This document shows, piece after piece, positions 15,886 to 21,878 of a stretch of DNA of 23,391 nt. Both the position numbers and the translations under genes were made by a program. This DNA comes from JASHVB01 sp049522565 (GTDB lineage Bacteria; Pseudomonadota; Alphaproteobacteria; Acetobacterales; Acetobacteraceae), in contig JBEKNT010000051.1 in NCBI GenBank assembly GCA_049522565.1, positions 1-23,391 of the forward strand, in the 5' to 3' direction. How positions within the stretch are numbered: the stretch's first letter is position 1; every line of letters starts with the position of its first letter. The notes under the pieces were generated by a model that was given only the letters and a program-made list of their open reading frames with translations, made no database searches and was not told the origin of the DNA.

Positions 15886-16075
15886 TTGCCCGCGCGGGAC
15901 GCACAGGCGACCCGCGGGGCCAATCGCATCAGGCGTGCCCTCGATCGTGAACGTCGCGGAGCCGGCGACGCCATCGATCGTCAGGTCTCACGCGATTGCT
16001 ACTGCATCACCGGCATGCGGGTGCCGCCGGGGACCGACCGCGCCGCGTCCGATCAGCGAACCACTGGCCGCTGAC

Positions 16076-16537
16076 CTACTGCTTCTCCGCCAGCGCCTTC
16101 ACCTCGTCCATCGCTTCGACGAACCGCTGGTTGATCAGCGCCAGCGCCTCGGCGTTGGATTGCTGGATGAGGTCGCGCATCTCCTGCATGTTGGCGACGG
16201 CGCGCTCATAGGCATGCTTCAGCATCTCGGCCTGCTTGGCCGCCTTCGCCTGCGGCCCCTCGACGCTGGCCAGCGCCTTCATGCCTTCGGTCAGCTCGGC
16301 CATGCTTTGCTGCATGATCTCCATATTGCGCCGCGCGATCGCCTGCGCGCCATCCATGGCGACGCGGTTGGCGGCGGTGAAGGTCTCGATGTTCCTCCGG
16401 TTGGCCGCGATGAACGCTTCCATGTCCGGCATCGCCGGCAGCTTCAGCTCGCTGAACAGCTTGGTGAAATCCCCGGAGAACCCGGCGCCGGGCGAGGCTT
16501 TCGTTCCGCCCGATTTGGATTGTGGACCGCTGGCCAT
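16076..16537 (-). CDS. Phasin family protein (PHB granule surface)
   Basis: The 153-residue protein matches the alphaproteobacterial phasin family. After a short flexible N-terminus come FTKLFSELKLPAMPDMEAFIAANRRN, then amphipathic helices with FTAANRVAMDGAQAIARRNMEIMQQ and a C-terminal coiled-coil-like stretch. Phasins coat polyhydroxyalkanoate granules and stabilise them. AAAGGAG sits seven bases before the ATG, a strong ribosome site suiting an abundant protein. The TetR-like gene lies upstream on the same strand, with a 125-base gap. No PHB synthase is in the window, so granule binding is inferred from family. Confidence 0.88.
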   Translation of the reverse strand: MASGPQSKSGGTKASPGAGFSGDFTKLFSELKLPAMPDMEAFIAANRRNIETFTAANRVAMDGAQAIARRNMEIMQQSMAELTEGMKALASVEGPQAKAAKQAEMLKHAYERAVANMQEMRDLIQQSNAEALALINQRFVEAMDEVKALAEKQ

Positions 16538-16662
16538 GGTTCGGCTCCTTTGCTCGCCTGGGGGGCTTCGGCGGCGATCCTACGCCGGGTTGCGCGCCGC
16601 CGCCAGCGCGCCCCGAATGCGCGCGCTTCAGGATCAAGCGATAACAGTGCCGGCGGCGATGT

Positions 16663-17319
16663 TCAGGCGGGCGGCGGTTCGGCAACGGGGCCGGTCGGCG
16701 CGGCGTCGGGCTCGACGGCCGAGGCGTCCGCCTCCTCGGCGGGACGCGCCCCCGGCGTGCCGCCGCCCAGCCAGGCCGCCACCCGGCCGGCACGGCGCAG
16801 GGCCGCGTCGAGCGCTGCCATCGTGCCGGACAGGTCGGCGCTCTCGTCCCGCTCCCACGCCCGCAGAGTCCACACCCAGACTCCGGCCAGGCCGCGCACC
16901 CGAAGCTCGCCGCGCAATCCGGCGGTGGAGACGCCGGCGGCCTGCAACATCCAGCGCATGCTGCGCTGCGTCGCGCAGGCCAGCAGCAGCGCCGTGGGCG
17001 GTTCGGACGGCAGGGCGCGCAGCAGCGCGATGACGCCCGCGCGGTGCGCCTGCAACGCATCGATCCGGCGCATCAGCAGGTCGAACAGCTTGTCGCGGAT
17101 GGTCCCCTCGGTCGGGGTCTCGGCGAGCGCGGCCTGATCCGCCATCCGGCCAAAGTGCCGCAATACCGCGGCGCGGCCAGGGAACCGCACGCGCGCCTCG
17201 CCCAGCGGGAGCGCCGCCGCCCGCGCCGCCTCGGCCACATTGGTCCTGCCCCAGCCTTGTTCTGCTGCCAGCCGGAAGAACGCGGCGATCAGCGCGCTGT
17301 CGAAGTCCATGTCGCTCAT
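16663..17319 (-). CDS. TetR-like protein (helix-turn-helix N-terminus)
   Basis: The 218-residue protein has a TetR-type N-terminal helix-turn-helix: AAFFRLAAEQGWGRTNVAEAARAAALPLGEARVRFPGRAAVLRHFG. An all-helical regulatory part follows, and the last ~45 residues are Pro/Ala/Glu-rich and probably disordered. COQ9-type proteins share this fold and are an alternative. It precedes the phasin gene on the same strand, so it may regulate it or be cotranscribed (inference). No clear ribosome site is visible before the ATG at 17319; a second ATG three codons on is equally possible. Confidence 0.65.
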   Translation of the reverse strand: MSDMDFDSALIAAFFRLAAEQGWGRTNVAEAARAAALPLGEARVRFPGRAAVLRHFGRMADQAALAETPTEGTIRDKLFDLLMRRIDALQAHRAGVIALLRALPSEPPTALLLACATQRSMRWMLQAAGVSTAGLRGELRVRGLAGVWVWTLRAWERDESADLSGTMAALDAALRRAGRVAAWLGGGTPGARPAEEADASAVEPDAAPTGPVAEPPPA

Positions 17320-17428
17320 GCGGATAACATGGCGTCAAACCGGGGCGCTGTCAGCCCCGCGGTCGCCTCATAGGTTCCGAGACGCCGACCAGGCCGCAGA
17401 CCGGAAGGCCGGTCCTTACGCCGGGCGA

Positions 17429-17944
17429 TCAAGCGACCGGCTCGAACGCCGTCTGTTCGATAAGCTCGGGCGCCTTGTCGAAGGCCATTACCAGGTTGAG
17501 CGCCGCGGCGTCCGGCCGGTTGCGTCCCTGCTCCCAGTTCTGCAGCGTATCCACGTCGATGCCGAGCACCTCGGCAAATTCGCGCTGCGACAGTCCGTGG
17601 CGCGCGCGCACCTCCGCGATCAGCCCCGGATCGGGTTGGCGACGACGATAGGTGTGCACGTTCATGGCCAACAGGTCAGCGGCGAGCACGGGGATGTTCG
17701 CGCCCTCGGCGATCCGACACACCGCCAGCCGCGTCTCGGCCAGCCGATTGATGACCGCATGCGCGGCGCGCAACGTCAGCCCGGCCGCGCGCAGCCGCTT
17801 GGCGACTGAGATCGGCTTATCGAGCGGACCAACCAGCCGCAGTACCAACGGCACCAACTCGCCGGAAAACGAGGGGGGTGGGTCGGCGTCCCGGACCGGC
17901 CCCAGACGTGCGAGCCGTGCCCTCAATTCGGAGTTCGTCGACAT
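17429..17944 (-). CDS. XRE-type helix-turn-helix protein, putative antitoxin
   Basis: The 171-residue protein has a C-terminal helix-turn-helix (residues ~108-152): RARHGLSQREFAEVLGIDVDTLQNWEQGRNRPDAAALNLV. This is the MqsA/HigA-like arrangement seen in many type II antitoxins. The N-terminal ~100 residues are of a type I do not recognise, with a helical GLTLRAAHAVINRLAE segment. The first 43 codons overlap the upstream unknown gene by 128 bases in another frame; both frames look protein-like there. A weak hairpin (17399-17414) follows the stop. It could regulate the pair itself. Confidence 0.7.
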   Translation of the reverse strand: MSTNSELRARLARLGPVRDADPPPSFSGELVPLVLRLVGPLDKPISVAKRLRAAGLTLRAAHAVINRLAETRLAVCRIAEGANIPVLAADLLAMNVHTYRRRQPDPGLIAEVRARHGLSQREFAEVLGIDVDTLQNWEQGRNRPDAAALNLVMAFDKAPELIEQTAFEPVA

Positions 17945-18194
17945 CCAGCAACTCCATCACCGACTGAGCCAGTTCACGTAACGTCACCCAACCGAGGGTG
18001 TTCGGTCCCGCGCCTTGGATATCCAACCGGCTGAATATAGCGACACGCCCGGTCAGGTGCGCGTAGAACATGGCTTCAATCTCGACCGTACCCGTCGCCA
18101 ACCGAACGGACGCGACATCGCCGCGTTCGATTTCGAAGTCGAGGATACGCAACGCGCTCGGCGGCGGGGCGATAGCGGCCGTGGGCAGTTCCAT
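17817..18194 (-). CDS. Protein of unknown function, partner of the XRE protein
   Basis: The 125-residue frame reads LRILDFEIERGDVASVRLATGT..., a compact alternating-strand pattern, then TLRELAQSVMELLDVDELRIEGTARTSGAGPGRRPTPLVF, whose RTSGAxPGRxP ending looks conserved. The last ~15 residues look like run-on. No catalytic motif is recognised. The Shine-Dalgarno before the ATG at 18194 is poor, so the start could be later, such as the TTG just before RILDF. Placement directly upstream of, and overlapping, an antitoxin-like XRE gene suggests a toxin role, but this is inference only. Confidence 0.5.
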   Translation of the reverse strand: MELPTAAIAPPPSALRILDFEIERGDVASVRLATGTVEIEAMFYAHLTGRVAIFSRLDIQGAGPNTLGWVTLRELAQSVMELLDVDELRIEGTARTSGAGPGRRPTPLVFRRVGAVGTAAGWSAR

Positions 18195-18269
18195 CGAGTA
18201 GGCGTGGATTTGCCCGGCAAGCCCCGCGCCGGTTCGGTTACGTTCCTATACGCGATCCACGTATGCCCG

Positions 18270-19205
18270 TCAATCCCGCCCCAGCGCCGCCATCAGCTCG
18301 GCCCACTCGCGCCGGTTCAGCCGGCTGTCCGCCTGCACCACCGCCTCGCCGGAAAGCATCCTCCGCACCACCGCCAGCATCTGCGCCGACAGGGTCACCG
18401 CGCCCAGCCGGTAGTCGCGGAACGCCTGGCAGGCGAGCGGCACCCAGGCCTGCACCGATTCCAACATCGCGTCGGCATACACGCGGATCTCGTATTGCGC
18501 GTGCGCATCGGCGCGCAGCGACAGGAAGTGAAACAGGTTGTGCAGGTCGATCTTCCAGTACCACTGGGTGTAGGTGTTCAGCGTCAGGTTCATTCGCGCC
18601 AACTCGCGCGCCAGCCCCTGCCGGCCCGGATCGAGCGGCGCGCCCGTCGCGTCCTCATTCAGCATGCCGGCGTAGTGGTCGTAGCAGCGCGCCGCATCCG
18701 TCCGCAGCAGATCCAGCACCTGCGCCGCCTCGTCGCCGGTCAGCACGTCGCCACGGCCCTGGCGGTTGACCACGGATTGCGCCGCCAGATGCTCCGGGGC
18801 AGGGAGGTAGAACTCGCGGTCCAGGATGGAGTAGCGCGCGGAATACTCGTTCACGTTGGCGGTGCGGTGACGGATCCATTGCCGCGCCACGAAGATCGGC
18901 AGCTTCACGTGGTACTTGATCTCGCACATCTCGAACGGCGTGGAGTGGCGGTGGCGCATCAGGTAGCGGATCAGCCCGGCATCCTCTGACACGCGCCGCG
19001 TGCCGCGGCCGTAGGAGACGCGCGCCGCCTGCACGATGGCCGCGTCGTCGCCCATGTAGTCGATCACCCGGACGAAGCCGTGATCCAGCACCGGCATCGG
19101 CTGGTAGAGCAGGGTTTCCAGCGCCGGCACGGTGGGGCGGAGCGTGGTGGCGCTGGCGGCACGCGCGGCGGCGATTTCCGCCGTCTGCTGGTCGGTCAGG
19201 TTCAT
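18270..19205 (-). CDS. thyX: Flavin-dependent thymidylate synthase
   Basis: ThyX makes dTMP from dUMP with methylenetetrahydrofolate and FAD. The 311-residue protein has the signature RHR-x7-S: Arg112-His113-Arg114 to Ser122, in RHRTANVNEYSARYS. It also has HSTPFEMCEIKYHV just before and LHNLFHFLSLRADAHAQYEIR later, with the nucleotide-binding Arg. GGGAG lies six bases before the ATG. The higA gene lies 25 bases upstream on the same strand, so thyX may be read from the antitoxin promoter as well as its own. Confidence 0.96.
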   Translation of the reverse strand: MNLTDQQTAEIAAARAASATTLRPTVPALETLLYQPMPVLDHGFVRVIDYMGDDAAIVQAARVSYGRGTRRVSEDAGLIRYLMRHRHSTPFEMCEIKYHVKLPIFVARQWIRHRTANVNEYSARYSILDREFYLPAPEHLAAQSVVNRQGRGDVLTGDEAAQVLDLLRTDAARCYDHYAGMLNEDATGAPLDPGRQGLARELARMNLTLNTYTQWYWKIDLHNLFHFLSLRADAHAQYEIRVYADAMLESVQAWVPLACQAFRDYRLGAVTLSAQMLAVVRRMLSGEAVVQADSRLNRREWAELMAALGRD

Positions 19206-19230
19206 GCGGAACTCCCAGGCGCGGGCGGTG

Positions 19231-19548
19231 TCAGACGGCGTGCAGGGTCGGGATCTGCTTCACCGTCTCGGCGAGGTCGCGCCTAGCCTGCCACAGATCG
19301 TGCGCCATCTGCATCCTCAGCCAGATGTCCGGGCCATCACCGCACAACTTGCCCAGGCGCACCGCCATCTCGGGCGTAACGGCTGAACGCTCGGCCAGGA
19401 TGGCGTGCAGCGTTTGCCGGGAGACGCCCAATTTCTTGGCGGCGGCCGTCACCGTCAACCGCAGCGCCGGAAATATGTCCTCGCGGAGCAACTCTCCGGG
19501 GTGACTGGGTCGCCAGGCTGGCGGTCCTTTAACGCGATATTCGGCCAT
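19231..19548 (-). CDS. higA: HigA-type antitoxin
   Basis: The 105-residue protein has the HigA pattern: WRPSHPGELLREDIFPALRLTVTAAAKKLGVSRQTLHAILAERSAVTPEMAVRLGKLCGDGPDIWLRMQ, with the helix-turn-helix at about residues 30-60. It binds and neutralises a HigB toxin and represses the locus. The start at 19548 gives the usual N-terminus; a GTG at 19605 would add 19 residues. It is divergent from higB, whereas the canonical order is higB then higA on one strand. A 13-base dyad ACCGAC-G-GTCGGT (19572-19584) lies in its leader. Confidence 0.9.
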   Translation of the reverse strand: MAEYRVKGPPAWRPSHPGELLREDIFPALRLTVTAAAKKLGVSRQTLHAILAERSAVTPEMAVRLGKLCGDGPDIWLRMQMAHDLWQARRDLAETVKQIPTLHAV

Positions 19549-19626
19549 GTTCCTACTCGTGTGCTCAAGCGACCGACGGTCGGTGCAGGTCTTATTAGAC
19601 CCCACTTAACGGCACGACTGGCCGTC

Positions 19627-19669
19627 TGTCAAGCGATGCTTGACACTATGAAAACCCAGACCTTACAGT
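19627..19669. promoter_or_regulatory. Palindromic operator and divergent promoters between higA and higB
   Basis: TGTCAAGC (19627-19634), GAT, GCTTGACA (19638-19645) is a perfect 8-base dyad. Each arm contains a perfect TTGACA -35 on its own strand. For higB, TTGACA (19640-19645) is followed 18 bases later by TACAGT (19664-19669), placing transcription start at about 19675-19677, on the higB ATG. For higA, TTGACA on the minus strand (19632-19627) faces a weak -10 (TTAAGT, 19609-19604). HigA bound to the dyad would block both -35 boxes. Confidence 0.65.
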
Positions 19670-19675
19670 GGAGGG

Positions 19676-19951
19676 ATGCTTCGTTCATACCGCAGCCGAG
19701 CACTGGCCGCCCTGTGGCACAGTGGCGATACCATGAGGATTCGGCCGGATCTGGTTAAGCGCCTCAAGATCAGGCTCGCACGCCTGGACGCCGCCACCAA
19801 GCCGGAGGACATGAACGCCGCGGGGTTCAACTTCCACCGGCTCCAGAGCAAGCCAACCCGCTACACCGTTCACATCAACGGTCCCTGGTGCCTCACCTTC
19901 GAGTGGGAGGGCGAAGACGCCGTCCGGGTCGATCTGGAGCAATACCACTGA
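19676..19951 (+). CDS. higB: HigB-type mRNA interferase toxin (RelE superfamily)
   Basis: The 91-residue protein matches the HigB/plasmid-killer family: MLRSYRSRALAALWHSGD, then RLARLDAATKPEDMNAAGFNFHRLQ, and the C-terminal YTVHINGPWCLTFEWEGEDAVRVDLEQYH with the DLEQYH ending. Such toxins cut mRNA at the ribosome. The ATG at 19676 is favoured by homology; GGAGG ends only one base before it, too close to act normally, and the predicted start of transcription falls on the ATG, so a leaderless message is likely. It is intact, and divergent from its antitoxin, which is unusual. Confidence 0.88.
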   Translation: MLRSYRSRALAALWHSGDTMRIRPDLVKRLKIRLARLDAATKPEDMNAAGFNFHRLQSKPTRYTVHINGPWCLTFEWEGEDAVRVDLEQYH

Positions 19952-19968
19952 CCGGCCAAGCCAGGCCC

Positions 19969-19997
19969 TTTCCACAGGCTGTCCGACCCCCTATATG
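19969..19997 (+). promoter_or_regulatory. Predicted ssrA promoter
   Basis: TTTCCA (19969-19974) and TATATG (19992-19997) are spaced by 17 bases, each matching four of six consensus positions. They lie directly upstream of the tmRNA acceptor piece and 18 bases after the higB stop. Transcription would begin near 20004. Confidence 0.45.
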
Positions 19998-20003
19998 AAA
20001 CCC

Positions 20004-20280
20004 GTCGGTTCGCCGGCTATGGCGATAAACGGTTCGTGGAATAAGCGTAGTGGACCCGGGGGCAGTGCCCGGCGCCTCCACCAGTCTTCCGGGAAGGTCC
20101 GGCGGGACGTTGCGGGGGCGACACAGGCTCGACACGCGTGGTAAAGACGGATTTTTCGCTCGGCATGGTTCCGCCGTCATCGGGCCGTTCTACAAGTGCC
20201 AATGACAATGAGGCGCTCGCTGTCGCTGCGTAAGCGATAAGCGCGGTTCGGGGGGCACCGGGCAACAGAAGCCCCCCAAT
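20004..20280 (+). ncRNA. ssrA: Two-piece (circularly permuted) tmRNA
   Basis: tmRNA frees stalled ribosomes and tags the nascent protein. The order is permuted: the acceptor piece comes first and ends in CCA at 20083; a 30-base intervening segment (20084-20113) is removed; the coding piece starts at 20114. The acceptor stem is GGGGGCG (20114-20120) with CGCCTCC (20073-20079), and includes the third-position G-U pair (20116 with 20077) that specifies alanine. The T-arm is CCGGG/CCCGG around 20055-20072. The tag frame is at 20198-20233. A 7-base stem GGGGGGC (20250-20256)/GCCCCCC (20271-20277) closes the coding piece. Permutation is known in alphaproteobacteria. The outer ends are estimates. 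Confidence 0.9.
20198..20233 (+). other. tmRNA proteolysis-tag reading frame
   Basis: The frame from GCC (20198) reads A-N-D-N-E-A-L-A-V-A-A and then TAA (20231-20233). ANDN at the start and an AVAA or ALAA end are typical of alphaproteobacterial tags recognised by ClpXP. The exact resume codon is uncertain by one codon. Confidence 0.88.
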
Positions 20281-20492
20281 TCCTCGCAAAAGCGGATGGC
20301 GATGGCGCTGCCAATGGTGCCCGCGGGATGGTTGCATCCAGGCGGTCGTTGCCGTGTGCGGGGCAGGCAGAACGCGTGCCGAAAGCCCGGGATCCGGTCC
20401 GCTGACGGACGATGCCTTGCAATCGTGCCCTGTCGCCACGAGCAGCAAGCAGCAAACGGCCCCGGCGAAATCTTCCGGCATCACCCCATTCA

Positions 20493-21287
20493 TCAGCCCG
20501 CCGCAACGGCTGCCACCACGCGGTCGGCGGGAAACCGCAGGACCACGCGGGTGCCGACGCGTGCCACGGCTTGCATCGCCAGGGAGCCGCCATGCGCCTC
20601 CATCAGCCGCCGCGCCAACGCGAGCCCCAATCCAAGACCGCGGCTCTCCGGCTGCCCGGGCGGCGCGAGCCGATCCGGTGCGCATAGCCCGGTGCCCTCG
20701 TCCTCAACCACCAGCGCGAGGCCGTCGGCCCCGGATTCCAGCCCGATCTCGATCCAGTCCCCCGCCCGCGAGTGCCGGGCCGCATTGCCCAGCACGCGTT
20801 GCAGGACCTGCGACAACGCCCGCCGGTCGGCGTCCAGTGTGTAACCCGCCAGCCCCGGGGCTAGGCGCCATCGGCGCTGGGCCGGGGCGAGGGCGGTGGC
20901 AACCGCCGCGATCGCGTCCCGCACCGCGGGCTCCAGCGGCACTGGTTCCGGGCACAGCCCGTGCGAGGCGGCGTTGGGGGCAATCTGGTCCTGCAGGTCG
21001 TCGGTCAGCGTCACCAACTCGCGCAGGGCGGCCACGAGTCCGGCCTGGACCGGCGCCTCGGCACACCGCAAAGCGCAGACTTCCGCGTGGCCCTGCAAGG
21101 TCATCGTGGCACCCCGCAGGTCAGCGGCCCAAACCCGGGTGAGGCGGTTGGCCGCTGCTTCGGCGGCGAGCGCGCGGTCGCGGTCCCGTGCCGCTGCACG
21201 CCCCAGGCTGCGGCCCCGCAACCAGGCGAGCAGGAAACCCACGGCGACGGCACCGACGCCGAACAGAAGGGTGGCAGTGAAGCCCAT
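20493..21287 (-). CDS. Membrane-anchored histidine-kinase-like protein without the usual phosphoacceptor His
   Basis: The 264-residue protein has one N-terminal membrane segment (residues ~3-23), a short coiled stretch, a HisKA-like helix and a HATPase domain. The ATPase looks intact: N-box LQRVLGNAARHS (Asn168), G1 VEDEGTG (Asp196) and G2 GLGLGLALARRLMEAHGG. Aligning LRGATMTLQGHAE with the usual LRTPLNAILGFAE puts Ala55 where the phosphorylated His should be. There is no sensor domain and no response-regulator gene next to it. It may be a pseudokinase or use another His, for instance His67 (inference). No good ribosome site is seen. Confidence 0.75.
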   Translation of the reverse strand: MGFTATLLFGVGAVAVGFLLAWLRGRSLGRAAARDRDRALAAEAAANRLTRVWAADLRGATMTLQGHAEVCALRCAEAPVQAGLVAALRELVTLTDDLQDQIAPNAASHGLCPEPVPLEPAVRDAIAAVATALAPAQRRWRLAPGLAGYTLDADRRALSQVLQRVLGNAARHSRAGDWIEIGLESGADGLALVVEDEGTGLCAPDRLAPPGQPESRGLGLGLALARRLMEAHGGSLAMQAVARVGTRVVLRFPADRVVAAVAAG

Positions 21288-21339
21288 ATGGCCCAGTTTG
21301 CGGCCAAGCTGGGAAACAACTGGTTAAGGCTGTCCGCAA

Positions 21340-21488
21340 ACCTCTCCCGCGCAACCGGAGAGGTCGAGGCGCGAGAGCACCAAGGATCAGGGTGATCGGG
21401 TCGGCAAGGGATTTCCGCTGTGGGGCGAGCCGGCCACCCTCACCAAGCGCTTCGCCCCAGACCTCTCCCGCGCGCAGCGCGGAGAGGT
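21340..21488. repeat. Composite REP-like element downstream of rpmB
   Basis: Two outward hairpins share the ACCTCTCC core: 21340-21364 (8-base arms, ACCTCTCC/GGAGAGGT) and 21461-21488 (12 paired bases with one bulge). Between them lies a segment containing AGGGTGATCGGGTCGGCA, also present in the element near 9966. The order of parts matches the 9914-10070 element, so both derive from one repeat family. It lies between the HK-like gene start and the rpmB end. Confidence 0.75.
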
Positions 21489-21497
21489 CACACCGCA

Positions 21498-21800
21498 TCA
21501 GGCTGTCGCTGCTTCCTTGCGTGCGCGGGCGCGCTGAATGCGCCGCTTCAGAGTCAGCGCGTCGGCCGGCAGCTTGCCATTGGGCGTGGCGAGCAGAAAC
21601 GCGTCGATCCCGCCATTGTGCTCGACCGTGCGGATCGCCCGAGTGGACAGACGCATGCGTACCGCGCTGCCCAGGGCGTCGGACAACAGCGAGGTATCCT
21701 GCAAATTCGGCAGGAAGCGGCGGCGGGTCTTGTTGTTGGCGTGGCTGACGTTGTTACCGCTCAGCACGCCCTTGCCCGTGATCTGACAGTGGCGAGACAT
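21498..21800 (-). CDS. rpmB: 50S ribosomal protein L28
   Basis: The 100-residue protein is a typical L28: MSRHCQITGKGVLSGNNVSHANNKTRRRFLPNLQ, then RLSTRAIRTVEHNGGIDAFLL. It is a component of the large ribosomal subunit. The four-cysteine zinc pattern of some L28 forms is absent; only one Cys is seen. GAGG lies seven bases before the ATG. It stands alone here, without rpmG. The repeat element directly follows its stop. Confidence 0.97.
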   Translation of the reverse strand: MSRHCQITGKGVLSGNNVSHANNKTRRRFLPNLQDTSLLSDALGSAVRMRLSTRAIRTVEHNGGIDAFLLATPNGKLPADALTLKRRIQRARARKEAATA

Positions 21801-21878
21801 AAGAAAACCTCGGTTCCGATCGGAAGGCGCGGGTTATGCCGGCCTGGTAGCCGGGCGTCAAGCAGCGCACGCTCGCCG

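Noticed and set aside
17399..17414. Hairpin GACCGG/CCGGTC after the XRE gene as a terminator
   Set aside because: Six-base stem without a U-run; too weak to call as a terminator.
20017..20685. 222-codon ORF across the tmRNA
   Set aside because: The bases are explained by the tmRNA acceptor stem, T-arm and tag frame; the ORF has no motif.
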